This document shows positions 32,217 through 42,900 of a stretch of 64,000 nucleotides of DNA, in pieces. The stretch's first letter is position 1, and the number at the start of each line of letters is the position of its first letter. A model generated the notes under the pieces. The model saw only the letters and a program-made list of their open reading frames with translations, was not told where the DNA came from and did not search any database. Made by a program: the position numbers and the translations under genes. Source of the stretch: an uncultured Bacteroidales bacterium (lineage in GTDB: Bacteria; Bacteroidota; Bacteroidia; Bacteroidales; Bacteroidaceae); assembly GCA_937906165.1 (NCBI GenBank), contig CALCYA010000074.1, forward strand, positions 1-64,000, in the 5' to 3' direction.

Positions 32217-33743
32217 TTATTTCGGCAATGTGATGCTGTTGAACTGGGAAATGTTGCTTGGTGTGTGCTCGCGCAGTAGAATCTCCTTCATCTTCTTTAC
32301 AACGTCTGGATACTTCGCAGCAAGGTTGTTGTCCTCGTGAAGGTCTGTCACAAGGTCATAGAGCTTGCATGTCCCACCCTGTACGACGAGTTTCCAGTTG
32401 CCCATTCGCAAAGCCATCATGTTTGTCTCGTGGAACTCCCAGTAGAGGAACTCGTGTGCTTCCTGTTCGCCCTCGCCAAGGAGTGTGGGAGCAAATGAAA
32501 GACCGTCGAAATAGTCAACTTCAAGTTCCTTGTTGGTGTAACGCTCAACATAGTTGTCAATGCCTGCAATGTCGCAGAACGTTGGCATCAGGTCATAGAA
32601 TGCCAGCTGGTGGTCGTTCACGCTGCCTGCCTCAACCTGTCCGGGCCACCATGCGATGAACGGAACGCGGATACCGCCCTCGTGGGTAGAACGTTTTGTT
32701 CCCTGCAACAGTCTTTCGGTATTGAAATAGTCGGGGTCACCACCTGCTTCGGTGTGGGGGCCGTTGTCGCTTGTGAAGATAACGAGAGTGTTCTTGTCAA
32801 AGCCCTTCTCTTTCAGCTTCTCAAGTACCTCACCCACGTATGCGTCAAGACGTGTGACCATTGCCGCAAACTGCTGGTGTGCAATGTTGGTGGGGTTGTA
32901 GTATGAGCCGGCATCGCCACCGTATGTCTTTTCCTGACAGAATGCGCCCTGATAGGCCTGCAGGATTGAGTCATTGGGCTGTGCAAGCTCTGCATGCGGC
33001 AATGTATATGTGAATATACCGAAGAATGGCTGCTCGCCTGTCTGTTTGTCAATCCACTTCATTGCCTCCTGGTGGATGAGGTCGGCAGAGTAGTCCTTGC
33101 GGTTCTTGTAGTCATCGCCGAACATCGCATAGTTGATGTTGTTCTCCATTACCACGCGCTTTACCTCTGTGTCACCTGCTGCCCTGTCATATGAGTTCAG
33201 GAAGTTCGGGTAGTAGAGGTGGGCCTGGAACTGACAGATGTAACCGTAGTAGCGGTCGATGCCACGCTTGTCGGGTGTAGATACGGAGCCCTCGTAACCT
33301 CCGGCCCACTTGCCGAACATACCTGTTGTGTAACCGTTGTCCTTCATGATTTCAGGAAGGATAATGTGGTTGGGGTCGTATGGCTCCTGGCCTGCAACCT
33401 TGTATTCTCTATTGTTGCCGTAATATACCCAGCCCGAATTTGGCCAATACTCCTTGTTTCCACGAACCTTGGTGTGGCCTGTGTGCTGTCCTGTCATGAA
33501 GCAGGCACGCGATGGTGCACTTACGGGGCTGCCTGCGTATGCCTGTGTAAAACGCATACCTTCTGCCGCCATGCGGTCAAGATTGGGGGTGCTTATGTAC
33601 TGCTGTCCGTAACAGCCAAGGTCGGCATAACCCAAATCATCACACATTATGTAAATGATGTTTGGCTTCTGTGCCTCTTGTGCCTGAACTGCTGCTGAAG
33701 CGAGCAGTCCGCAACCGAAAAGTAACAATTTGCTGTTATCCAT
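32217..33743 (-). CDS. Secreted S1-family sulfatase, Ser type
   Basis: 508 aa with signal peptide (to about 22). Metal-binding start IIYIMCDDLGYADLGCYG. Active-site motif S75-A-P-S-R79 (SAPSRACFMTG), where Ser is turned into formylglycine by an anSME enzyme encoded elsewhere. Later GKWAGGYEG and FTSDNGPHTEAGG are the usual substrate and metal segments. It is of the arylsulfatase type and probably removes sulfate from host glycans or glycosaminoglycans. It is the second gene after the GEVED surface protein (20 bases apart), so the two are likely co-expressed. Confidence 0.9.
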   Translation of the reverse strand: MDNSKLLLFGCGLLASAAVQAQEAQKPNIIYIMCDDLGYADLGCYGQQYISTPNLDRMAAEGMRFTQAYAGSPVSAPSRACFMTGQHTGHTKVRGNKEYWPNSGWVYYGNNREYKVAGQEPYDPNHIILPEIMKDNGYTTGMFGKWAGGYEGSVSTPDKRGIDRYYGYICQFQAHLYYPNFLNSYDRAAGDTEVKRVVMENNINYAMFGDDYKNRKDYSADLIHQEAMKWIDKQTGEQPFFGIFTYTLPHAELAQPNDSILQAYQGAFCQEKTYGGDAGSYYNPTNIAHQQFAAMVTRLDAYVGEVLEKLKEKGFDKNTLVIFTSDNGPHTEAGGDPDYFNTERLLQGTKRSTHEGGIRVPFIAWWPGQVEAGSVNDHQLAFYDLMPTFCDIAGIDNYVERYTNKELEVDYFDGLSFAPTLLGEGEQEAHEFLYWEFHETNMMALRMGNWKLVVQGGTCKLYDLVTDLHEDNNLAAKYPDVVKKMKEILLREHTPSNISQFNSITLPK

Positions 33744-33763
33744 TTTCTATATGTTTTTCAATT

Positions 33764-36202
33764 TTACTTCTTGATGAAAATCTTCACGTTCTTATAGCCG
33801 TTTGCTGTAGTGGTGCGTACAATATACAGGCCCTCAGGGATGCCGGAGGTGCTCATTGTATTGCCCTTGGCATTGGCGATTAGTGCTGCATTTACGGTAA
33901 ATACCTCAAGTCCGGTCACGTTGCCCGAAGCAACAATACTGTTGTCGGCAACGGTCACAGTCACCTCTTCGGCTACATTCTCCTTGATACCTGTGGGGTA
34001 TGTGCTCTCGTCGGTGTTTGGGGCAAAGTATGCAACCAGTTTCACGTTGTGGTCAACGGTGAATGTGTACTCGGCGCTTGTAGAAACGACAACTCCTTCC
34101 TCCTTCCAGCATACGAATGCACCATTGCCGTATGCGGTTGCTTTTGCTGTGAGTGTGGTACCGAACACATAATCCTCTGCTACCTGTGAGAGCTCAGCGG
34201 CACCACGTTCCCATGAATTTACACCCACGGTTACAGTGCGTCTCTTCTGTGGCTCGACAACCTTTATGTGGAAGTCATATATGAAGCCTGTCACCTCGTC
34301 TTCGGCAAGGTCAAGACCGTTGCTGTTGACGCGCAGACGCATACGTGTCTGCTCCATTGTAGCCCACTCAGGTACGGTAACCGATGCTTTTCCAGCAGTT
34401 CCGTCCACTGTGACAGGTTCCTCGGTCTCGAATATACCGTCGCCGTTCCAGTCAAAGTGTGCTGCTACCGCAAGGCTGCTTGCTGCATTTGCCGAGAGTG
34501 TGATGCTGATGTTGAATGTGCCGCCCTGGGCAACCTCACCTTTGTCGTTAGCGTATACGATATGCCATTTGTTTGGTTTGCTGCTTGACTCGTATATGAT
34601 ATTGTCAAGAGCCGCTTCGCCGCGGAGCTCAAACTTCTTCACGTAGTTTGTACCTACAGCACCGCATGGGTTGTTGTAAATCTGCAACTTGCGCGCGTAT
34701 GCACTGCGCAGGCGGTTGAATTTGAAGAGGCTGTCGCCGTCAACCTTCAGTGTAGTGCCCTGGCTTGTAAAGTAGAAGTATCCGCTGTTCTCCTTGCTTG
34801 CATTCACCTTCCACTTGGTGGTAAGGCCCTCGCCTGTTGCAATGTTGCCATCAGTAATGCCGATAACGGTAGCGGGTTCTGCAGCCGACGCAATCTGCCA
34901 GCCTGTTGCATTGCCTGTGCCGACAAAGTACCACTCCTGGTTCTCGTCGAAGGCGTCGGCTGTGGCAAGGGCAAGGTTTGTTTCGTTGATTGTGAGGTTC
35001 TTGCCGCTTATTGCCTCCATGTTGTAGCTTGCGCCGATGCTACCGATGGCGCTGCTTGCCTCGAATGGGCGTATTTCATAAAGGTCCTCGGTCTCTACAA
35101 GTTTCCAGTATGAACCTACGCGGCTTGTTCCCGCCTGCCATATGATGACATAGTCCGATGCTCCGTCCTTGTTCAGTGCGCGCGGGCCTGCGCTTTCGCT
35201 GCTGTAGTTGTTGCAGTCGGTAGAACTGAAATAGTAACAGTTCGCAATCTCACCGCTTGTCGCTACGGTCTGCTTTACATAGTACTCGACAGGGGTTGTT
35301 GATGTATATATTTTTGAAGCAGAAGAAGGTGTGAGGTTACAGCTTCCTATGTAGCGGCCTGTAGCAGTGTTCTTGATGTAGAAGCAATTCTCGTTTTCTG
35401 TAGGGATGAACATCCAGAACTGTGGCTTTGTGACGTCATTTGACTGAACTGTCATGCGGTGGTCGTTCTCCTCGGTGATGTAGTTTGTACCGGTGTTCTT
35501 CCACTGGATATAATAAACCTTGTAGTCACCGTCAGGGGTAGGTCCTGGCTCAGGTTCCGGCTCTGGCTCAGGCTCCGGTTCCGGCTCCTCGCCTGCTGTG
35601 CTGAGTGTGATTCCGCCGAGGCCGAAGAAGCATCCGCCGTTTGTTGTACCCTTGGTGATTGTGAGTTTTACAGTAACGCTACCGTCGGCATTCACTGTTG
35701 TGCCTGTGATGTCCCATATCTTGTGGACATTGCCGCTTGTGCCAACACCGGCAGCGATGTCAATGTCATTGAGCGAGCCGAACTCGGCACCGTTCACAGT
35801 TGATGCCACATTCCATTGACGCGTCACGCCGTCTGCAGGTTCCTGATAGTTGCTTGCGCCGTTCAGCGCGTGGATGTCAAGTCCCAGCTTGTCGAATGAG
35901 AGGCCGGCAGGAATGCCGTTGATGGTGAATACAAGCTCAATGGTGGGGCTTGTGTTCGCGTTTGCGTTAGGGCATACTATCTCGCTTGTGATGGCATTGC
36001 CGCTTGGTTTGAAGTCGTGTGTTGATGTCATTGTTGCCGAAGCTCCGTCGATGGCTACTCCGTTCTCGTCGACAACAGTGATGGTCACTGATGAAGCATC
36101 GGTGCCTGTGCGGTTGAACTTCAGGCCGATGCCGGACACTGCAAAGGCTGGCTGTATAGCCATAATGAGCAGTGTCAGGATGGTTAGGTAGACTTTTTTC
36201 AT
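33764..36202 (-). CDS. Large surface protein with GEVED-like domain and C-terminal sorting-type domain
   Basis: 812 aa. Signal peptide 1-22. N-terminal beta domain (about 25-200), then an acidic Pro linker made of Glu-Pro repeats (about 210-230), lectin-like beta segments (about 235-500, with YFSSTDCNNYSS and YIGSCNLTPS), a GEVED-like domain (about 555-665, HFDWNGDGIFETEEPV), a Gly-rich repeat-like part (VNSWERGAAELSQV ... FVCWKEEGV) and a C-terminal module ending GLYIVRTTTANGYKNVKIFI. The ending resembles type IX secretion sorting domains. It probably binds glycan at the cell surface and works with the sulfatase downstream. Confidence 0.75.
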   Translation of the reverse strand: MKKVYLTILTLLIMAIQPAFAVSGIGLKFNRTGTDASSVTITVVDENGVAIDGASATMTSTHDFKPSGNAITSEIVCPNANANTSPTIELVFTINGIPAGLSFDKLGLDIHALNGASNYQEPADGVTRQWNVASTVNGAEFGSLNDIDIAAGVGTSGNVHKIWDITGTTVNADGSVTVKLTITKGTTNGGCFFGLGGITLSTAGEEPEPEPEPEPEPEPGPTPDGDYKVYYIQWKNTGTNYITEENDHRMTVQSNDVTKPQFWMFIPTENENCFYIKNTATGRYIGSCNLTPSSASKIYTSTTPVEYYVKQTVATSGEIANCYYFSSTDCNNYSSESAGPRALNKDGASDYVIIWQAGTSRVGSYWKLVETEDLYEIRPFEASSAIGSIGASYNMEAISGKNLTINETNLALATADAFDENQEWYFVGTGNATGWQIASAAEPATVIGITDGNIATGEGLTTKWKVNASKENSGYFYFTSQGTTLKVDGDSLFKFNRLRSAYARKLQIYNNPCGAVGTNYVKKFELRGEAALDNIIYESSSKPNKWHIVYANDKGEVAQGGTFNISITLSANAASSLAVAAHFDWNGDGIFETEEPVTVDGTAGKASVTVPEWATMEQTRMRLRVNSNGLDLAEDEVTGFIYDFHIKVVEPQKRRTVTVGVNSWERGAAELSQVAEDYVFGTTLTAKATAYGNGAFVCWKEEGVVVSTSAEYTFTVDHNVKLVAYFAPNTDESTYPTGIKENVAEEVTVTVADNSIVASGNVTGLEVFTVNAALIANAKGNTMSTSGIPEGLYIVRTTTANGYKNVKIFIKK

Positions 36203-36255
36203 ACTATTAAGGTTGGTTTGTGTAAAGATAGGTTTTTTTATTGAAAGTACTTATA

Positions 36256-36296
36256 AAATAACGGGAAATATGACAATGTCATATTTCCCGTTATTT
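36256..36296. terminator. Perfect 20-bp palindrome with one-base centre
   Basis: Left arm 36256-36275 (AAATAACGGGAAATATGACA), centre A at 36276, right arm 36277-36296. It stands between the GEVED gene promoter and the end of the SemiSWEET gene, so it most likely ends minus-strand transcription from the SemiSWEET and prmA side. The long perfect stem is notable. Confidence 0.7.
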
Positions 36297-36355
36297 GTAA
36301 ATATTGCAATTTACCTGTTTTTACACCCCGATGATTATAGTATTTAGAATGCCTG

Positions 36356-36646
36356 TCAGTCTTTTCTTTTAAAGTAGTCGTTGTGCATCTTGATTGCGAA
36401 TATTATGCAGCTGCAACTGCATGTTACGGCATTGGTGATTACCATAGACCATATTATTCCGCCATTGTGCAGAAGACCTTGCAGCACGAATGCGAATGCG
36501 CCGATTGCCATCATCAGGAATGTGGAAAGTGCAATGCCGTCCGTGTTGCGGGTGCGTATTGTGGTTATTGCCTGGGGCAGATAGCCCAGTACCATTCCTG
36601 CGCTTGCGATATAACCGCATATAATATACAATGTATCCTGTTCCAT
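36356..36646 (-). CDS. SemiSWEET / PQ-loop family sugar transporter
   Basis: 96 aa with three membrane helices (IICGYIASAGMVLGYLPQAI, ALSTFLMMAIGAFAFVLQG, MVITNAVTCSCSCIIF). The first carries a PQ motif (YLPQA) typical of the MtN3/SWEET family. SemiSWEETs dimerise and move sugars down their gradient. The gene is 77 bases downstream of prmA. The substrate cannot be told. Confidence 0.85.
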   Translation of the reverse strand: MEQDTLYIICGYIASAGMVLGYLPQAITTIRTRNTDGIALSTFLMMAIGAFAFVLQGLLHNGGIIWSMVITNAVTCSCSCIIFAIKMHNDYFKRKD

Positions 36647-36722
36647 AACTTTTTTTATTTAAAGGATATAACCATAATGCTTTTGTTGTAATTTCCTCCC
36701 TTCGGGGAAGGGATAAGGTGGG

Positions 36723-37571
36723 CTATCCTTTGATAAACCTCATCATTGCCCAGCGGTCGTTCTCGGCATAGTCGAGGTAGCGTAAGCCGTGGCGTGCAGC
36801 CTCCTCTTTCAGGACCTCCATGTCATCGATGTAGAATCCGCTGATGAAAATCTGTGAACCGCTGTGCATGCAACGTACATAGTTGGCCATGTCCATCAAA
36901 AGGATGTTGCGGTTGATGTTTGCAATGACAAAATCGAAACTGTCGCTCTCCTTGATTGCCTCAGCACCGCCCAGGCGAACCTCAATGTCGGGTGTGCCGT
37001 TGAGCACAATATTCTCTTTGGCATTCTCGTATGCGAACTCGTCAATGTCTATTGCAACAACATCCGTTGCTCCGTGCTTGCGTGCAAGGATAGCCAAGAG
37101 GGCTGTTCCGCATCCCATGTCAAGGACGCTCTTGCCAGTCATGTCACTCGCAAGTATCGCGCGTAACATGTGGCAGGTCGTCTGGTGGTAACCTGTTCCG
37201 AATGCCATCTTCGGGTCAATGAGTATGTCGTAACGTGCTTTGGGCACATTGGTGTGGAATGTACTGTGGATGACACAATCCTCGCCAAGCACTATGGGCT
37301 GGAAATAGTTCTTCTCCCACTGGGCGTTCCAATCCTCTCCCTCAATGAATTCGCTCTCATATGTTATCGTGAAGCCCTCGATAGGGAACTCTGCAACAAC
37401 GGCCGCAATACTCTCCTCGTTGTACAAGGGCTGTGGAACGTATGCCGACATACCTTCTTCTTCGGGCACGAAACTCTCGAAACCTACCTCGGCAAGCAGT
37501 GCTGCGAGTACGTCTGTCGCAACCTCCTTATTGGGTGTTACCGTGAATTTTACTTTTGTGTAATCGTTCAT
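36723..37571 (-). CDS. prmA: Ribosomal protein L11 methyltransferase
   Basis: 282 aa. AdoMet-binding motif SVLDMGCGTALLAILARKHG, preceded by DPKMAFGTGYHQTT (the typical PrmA GTGxHxTT segment) and followed by VIANINRNILL (the N-I-N/L motif). Methylates L11 on the ribosome. Start MNDYTKVKFTVTPNKEVATD. A small GC-rich hairpin (TCCCTTC / GAAGGGA, 36697-36713) follows the stop. Confidence 0.93.
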   Translation of the reverse strand: MNDYTKVKFTVTPNKEVATDVLAALLAEVGFESFVPEEEGMSAYVPQPLYNEESIAAVVAEFPIEGFTITYESEFIEGEDWNAQWEKNYFQPIVLGEDCVIHSTFHTNVPKARYDILIDPKMAFGTGYHQTTCHMLRAILASDMTGKSVLDMGCGTALLAILARKHGATDVVAIDIDEFAYENAKENIVLNGTPDIEVRLGGAEAIKESDSFDFVIANINRNILLMDMANYVRCMHSGSQIFISGFYIDDMEVLKEEAARHGLRYLDYAENDRWAMMRFIKG

Positions 37572-37635
37572 CGCTTCTGTTTTTATTGTGCGAAAATAGT
37601 ATATTTAAATGAATCGGGCAATAACGTGGGGTGCT

Positions 37636-38961
37636 TTATCTTCTGACTCTTGACCTGAAACGCAGGTAGAACATCACTCCTGCGCTTGTGAGTCCGAACG
37701 GGAATGACATCCACACTCCCGGCAAGCCCCATCCGAATACAAAACCGAAAATGTATCCTGCCGGCAACGAGATGACAAAATAGGCAATGAAAGCGTACAG
37801 TATTACAGGCTTTACATCTGCGATACCGCGTAATGCGTTCGAGAAGTTGCATTGCAGGCCGTCGCCGAACTGGTAGAGCATGAAGGGGACCGTAAGCTGC
37901 GCTACAAGCAGTGACACCTCGCTGCTGTCGGTGAAGATTCCGCCTATGCTGTGCCTCATGAGGTAGATGAGTGCTGATGCCACAACCGCCATTACAAGTA
38001 TCAGGTGGAATCCTGCATCTGCCGAGCTGCGTATGTTGGGATAGTCACCTGTGCCGTTGTAGTTGCTTACCTTGACGGCAACTGCCGCAGCCATGCCGTA
38101 GTACATCATGAAACCTAACTGACCCACTGTGCACATTATCTGGTGGGCTGCAAGTGCGTTGGTTCCCAGCCATCCGACCATAATGGTGGCAAGGCTGAAC
38201 GATGCGGTCTCCATGCCCATCTGCAATGCAACAGGCATTCCAATACCGAAAAGCTCCTTCTGCTCACGCCCGGTGACTTTGCCGTGCATGAATCCTTGGG
38301 CGTATGGTGTGTAACGCTTGCTGCGGAAGAAGATATATATGAATATGGCAAGCATTGCCATGCGCGAGAACAGGGTTGATATTCCTGCACCCAGAAGACC
38401 CAGCTCAGGCAATCCGCATTTACCGAATATGAGCACATAGTTGCCTATGATGTTAAGCACGTTGCCCGTGAGCAGGATCCACATCGATGTCTTTGTGTCG
38501 GTAATGCCGTCGGCGAACTGCTTGAATGCATTGAACAGCGTTATGAACGGCATTGTGATGAGCAATACAATGTAGTAGGGGCGCATTAGACCAAGCAGTT
38601 CCTCGGGTTGTCCCAGGTTGCCGATGTTCAGGTAAAGAGCCCCCATCACAACAATGAGCAACAGGGCTATTGCACTGTTGGCAAGCAGGGCATTCTTGAG
38701 TGTGTAGCCTATCTCGCGCCTCTTGTCGCTACCGAACAGTTTCCCTACTATGGGAGTGAGTCCGTATGAGAATCCTGTGGCAAATATTATGGCAAGGTTG
38801 AACATGTTGTTCACGAAACTTGCAGCCCCTAAGTCATCGGTCCCGTGTTGCCCCACCATAATGGTGTCGGCAAAGGAAACGAAGATGACACCTATCTGTC
38901 CAATGATGATAGGCAGACCCAAACGGAACAGCTCCTTATAGTGGGTGGTGTATGGTTTCAT
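37636..38961 (-). CDS. MATE-family multidrug/cation antiporter
   Basis: 441 aa from 38961 (MKPYTTHYKELFRLGLPIII); a longer frame to 39027 lacks protein-like sequence. Twelve membrane helices are visible. Typical MATE segments: ISFADTIMVGQHGT-like region near residue 30 and the C-terminal FRSRVRR. It exports cationic compounds with sodium or protons. Stands alone, between prmA and the FKBP gene. Confidence 0.9.
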   Translation of the reverse strand: MKPYTTHYKELFRLGLPIIIGQIGVIFVSFADTIMVGQHGTDDLGAASFVNNMFNLAIIFATGFSYGLTPIVGKLFGSDKRREIGYTLKNALLANSAIALLLIVVMGALYLNIGNLGQPEELLGLMRPYYIVLLITMPFITLFNAFKQFADGITDTKTSMWILLTGNVLNIIGNYVLIFGKCGLPELGLLGAGISTLFSRMAMLAIFIYIFFRSKRYTPYAQGFMHGKVTGREQKELFGIGMPVALQMGMETASFSLATIMVGWLGTNALAAHQIMCTVGQLGFMMYYGMAAAVAVKVSNYNGTGDYPNIRSSADAGFHLILVMAVVASALIYLMRHSIGGIFTDSSEVSLLVAQLTVPFMLYQFGDGLQCNFSNALRGIADVKPVILYAFIAYFVISLPAGYIFGFVFGWGLPGVWMSFPFGLTSAGVMFYLRFRSRVRR

Positions 38962-39056
38962 CTTTAAACTTAAAACTGGAAGGGGAAAAGTGAAAACTTG
39001 TTTATGCAACGAAAAGAGTTCAGACAAAGTTTCACGTTTTGAACTTGCCGTTTATC

Positions 39057-39467
39057 TTACATTATCGCTACCAATTCCATTTCAAAGACAAGGGTGGAAT
39101 ATGCGGGAATGTTGCCGTTGGCACGTGTACCGTAACCCACCTCCCATGGAATGTAAACAATCCAATGGTCGCCTATGTGCATCTGTGTAAGGGCTATCTG
39201 CCAACCGACGATGAGATCGCTCAGGCGGAATGCTTCGGGATAGCCACGTTCGTAGCTGCTGTCGAACACCTTCCCGTTGATTAGGCTTCCCTTGTAGTTC
39301 ACTGTTACTACATTGCCTGCACGTGGACAACGGTCACCGTCGCCGCTCTTGAGAATCTTTACCAGTACTCCCTGGGAAATCTCAAGCAGTTCCTCTTCTC
39401 CGTCACGCAGTGCCTGCATGAATGCTTCGTTCTTCTGCTTGTATTCGGGGTTTTTGATCTTTGCCAT
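39057..39467 (-). CDS. FKBP-type peptidyl-prolyl isomerase
   Basis: 136 aa from 39467 (MAKIKNPEYKQKNEAFMQAL); no signal peptide at this start. The core VVTVNYKGSLINGKVFDSSY, then FRLSDLIVGWQIALTQMHIG and the end IPAYSTLVFEMELV are classical FKBP motifs. It should speed proline isomerisation of proteins in the cytoplasm. A longer in-frame start to 39542 is not favoured. Confidence 0.9.
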   Translation of the reverse strand: MAKIKNPEYKQKNEAFMQALRDGEEELLEISQGVLVKILKSGDGDRCPRAGNVVTVNYKGSLINGKVFDSSYERGYPEAFRLSDLIVGWQIALTQMHIGDHWIVYIPWEVGYGTRANGNIPAYSTLVFEMELVAIM

Positions 39468-39578
39468 GGTATTAAAGGGATAAGGGTGGTTAAAGAAATG
39501 AAGGAGTATTAAGGGCTGATAAGGGAGTAAAGAAAATAGCATTACCTTTAGTTTCCCTTAGTTGCCATTCAGGCTGCT

Positions 39579-39833
39579 TTATTCCTCCTGCATCAGTTGC
39601 TCAATAGCACAACAGAGCTGGTCGGGACACGATGTGGGCTTGCCGTTGCAGCTTATGCCTTTCAGGCGTGCAATCACATCTTCATACTTCATGCCTTTTA
39701 CAAGGCTGCTTATTCCTTGAAGGTTGCCGTTGCAGCCACCGTAGAACTTTACATCAACAACAACGCCGTTGTCGCCTGTGAGCTCAATGAAACGTGAGCA
39801 TGTGCCCACTGTCTGGTAGGTTATTGTCTTCAT
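39579..39833 (-). CDS. TSCPD domain protein
   Basis: 84 aa from 39833 (MKTITYQTVGTCSRFIELTG). The segment SCNGKPTSCPDQLCCAIEQL holds the TSCPD motif found at the end of some ribonucleotide reductases and as a free small protein (TIGR03905). Conserved Cys residues suggest metal binding or redox activity. The exact role is not known. Confidence 0.85.
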   Translation of the reverse strand: MKTITYQTVGTCSRFIELTGDNGVVVDVKFYGGCNGNLQGISSLVKGMKYEDVIARLKGISCNGKPTSCPDQLCCAIEQLMQEE

Positions 39834-39879
39834 GATATTTCCTGTAATTGAATTCTTTTGCGAAGATAGCATAAAAAAA

Positions 39880-39904
39880 GTAGCGCACCAAAAAAGTGCG
39901 CTAC
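39880..39904 (-). terminator. Intrinsic terminator of the large GH20 gene
   Basis: GTAGCGCAC / GTGCGCTAC with a 7-base A-rich loop. On the minus strand it is followed by TTTTTTTATGC. It lies 28 bases after the GH20 stop codon. Confidence 0.85.
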
Positions 39905-39932
39905 TGCTTGTCGCCGGAAAAGTTTTGCGACA

Positions 39933-42900
39933 TTACTTTACAAAAACTTTTTTGCCGTTTACTATGTAAATGCCTCTTGAAGGGCTTTCTACTTTGCGGC
40001 CTTGCAGGTCATAAACAGTTCTTACATCTCCGTTTTCACCTCTAATCTCTGTAATGCCTGTGTCGTTCTTGGTATATGTGAGTGTGATGTCTATGTTCTT
40101 GCCCACACGTGCAAGCTCGTCATAATCGGCATTGCTTTCAGTGAGTGTGTAACCGTCGAATATCGGTGTAAGCATAGAGTAGATGTTACCTCCTTTCACA
40201 TATCTCATACCTGCGGCAAGTTCATTGCCCTCTTCGTCAATACACTTGTACGATACGGCGAAATATGGGTGTGGCTTGTATGTGTAAATGATGAATGGGT
40301 GTCCGCCGTCCCAACCGGTAAAGGTGTTGTCGGCGTTGCCGTTCCAATAGTAGTTGTTGCTTGTGCCTTTCACCTCCCATGTCTTGCCGTCGCTGTTCAG
40401 GGTAAAGATGAACTGCTCAGGGGTGTCGCTGCCTCTTACCAGCGAACCTCGTGACAATTGTGGAATGTACACACCGTAGCTGTTCCTTACAGTGAACTTG
40501 TTCTCATCGCCTTCAAAATGCCAGATGAATGCAGGACCGGCATCTGCAATGCCGTTGGTGGTTGTTATGCCCTCGCCCACGGCTCCAACACTGAGGAATC
40601 CGCTACGGCTTGCCTCGTCCTTGGCATTGTATATAAGATATGATGCTCCGGCTTCAAGTTCTGTGACACTCTCTCCTATCGCCGATGCGCCCATAATACC
40701 TTCGCAATCGTATATCACTTCAATCACCACGTCATTCTCGGGTGTGATTATTGTGCGCTCCTCGATGTCGCTGCCGATAAATGAGAAGAACTCTACATCG
40801 GGGTATGTTACAGAGTAGCTTTCGCCTATCGGGCAAGGCTCTGCAACTTCGGCAATGAGGTTGCCGTCTGCAGTGAGGCAACGGTAGATCACGTTGTATG
40901 CAACTCGCCTGTATGTGACATTGACGGTCTTGCTCTCGCTGATGTTCTCGAATACAGGTGCGCTGTTGCTGCCTGTCTCTTCGTAGTTGAGAATCTCGTG
41001 GTTCTCTATCTCGGGTGCGTTGGCTGTGTAGTTGCTTCCTTCTGCGACACTCTTGATATAGTTGCCAATCAGGTTGCCGTTCTCTTCCTTGCAGATGTAA
41101 CTTATCAGGCATGCCTTCTCATACAACCAGCCTGTTCCCTGAGGATAGATGCCGCCCTTGCCTAAAGTGCCGGGGTTGGTTGCCGCACGTTCGGGGATGG
41201 GGTAGAGTGCGCCGTCGCCTGCCATGATGCTGAAATCACCGCTTTTGCTGTTGTACACGTTTGTCAGTGTGGCTCCGCTCTCGCCCAACGCAACAGGAGC
41301 TGTGGTGTTGCTTATGTAGCGGCCTGTCACTGCATTGCGCAGTTTGAATGACTGTCCGTTGGCTGTGGATGCTGTCTCTACAACCTCCCATACATCAGCG
41401 CCATATTCCTGTCTTGTGGCTGTGACAACGCCGTCGTTGTTGTCGTAGAGTGTAACTCCCTTGAAGCGTTCGGTGTTGTTTACAATTCGGTACGCTGTGC
41501 CCTCTGTCGGATAGTCAACGGTGATGCTGCTTCCCTGTGCTTCCAACGGACGGAATTCCCATATTCCGCCATTGCCGTCGGCGGGGTTGTTCCACAGGTT
41601 TATGGAGTATGTCTGTCCGGGGCCTGCATAGTTGAGGCACATGTTGCCGTCCGACACCTTCTGGCTGCGGATACTGTAGTTGTAGTTGTTGCCGTTCTGT
41701 GCGTATGCCTTGTCGCCGAGGATGAAGTCATAGTGACGGTTGTTCTCGTCATAATCCCAGCGGCCGGTGTTGTTCTCGGCTGTCGGTTTGCCGTTCACCG
41801 AACCGTCAGGTTTGGCTTTACATACTATCGCCCAACGCTCGGGGTTCTCTGGGTCCTGCATGAAGGCCCACAGCTGGTAGTCGTAGCCCTCGTCGTTCTC
41901 ATCCTCAATGATTGCGCTGTTCCACAAGCGTCCTGCCTTTGCATTGCCTGTGCCGATCTCGCTTGAGTTCTCGCGCAACAGCTGTATGCAACGTCCTGCA
42001 CGGGCGTCGGTAGCTGTCGTCACAATGCGGTACCAGGTTTGCTTCTCTTCAGTCGATGGAGTGGGCATCACCTTGCTTTCCGTTCCGCTCTCGTTGCCGA
42101 GGATGTAGTGACGGCCGTAGTCGTAATTGTTGTAGTTGAGCAACAGGGTATCTTTGGTGATACGCTGCTGGAAGTCACTGAAATTCTTCTTTGCTGCAGG
42201 CGTCCATCCTGTCTCGGCAAGGGCCATTAGACGTGGCAGGGCAAGATACTCGAGCAGGGTGTAATCCTGTACGTGTTCTGTCCAGAATGTTCCCTGTACG
42301 CCAATGTAATATTTCTGTAAAGCCTTTGGAACGTTTGCCGGAACGGGTACGTAGTCATATACTGCCTTTACATTGTCTGTTCCGTGACCGGCCACCTTGG
42401 GCTCGTCGGCATCTGTGCTCTGGCGACGGTTGATGTAGTAGGGCACCTGTGTAGTGATGATGGATTTCATTCCATACTGTGCGGCCTTCAAGGCGCATGG
42501 CTGTGCATTGCCTATCTCCCAGCACATCATAGTGCCGCCTGTACCCTTGATGAGCTCTTCGTCGGTTCCGCTGGCTGTGAGGCTCTCGTTCCACATTATG
42601 ACGGTGCGTTTCTTGTCGCCCTCCTTTGATGTCACATAATCCGAGAGCTTGCGCACAAAGTGTGACTGCAACTGGCGTACGTTGGTCAAACCGAGCTCTT
42701 TCATCATTGCCTGGCACTCTGCGTTGTTCTGCCAAGCGCTGGTGGGCGTCTCGTCACCGCCGATGTGAATCTCACTGTAGGGGAATACCTCTATTATCTC
42801 ATCCAGTACATCCTTTGCAAACTGCATCACCAATGGGCTTGCTACATTCAGCACATCGGCATATACACCTCCGTTCACCTGTACGTTGTGTGCTCCGTTG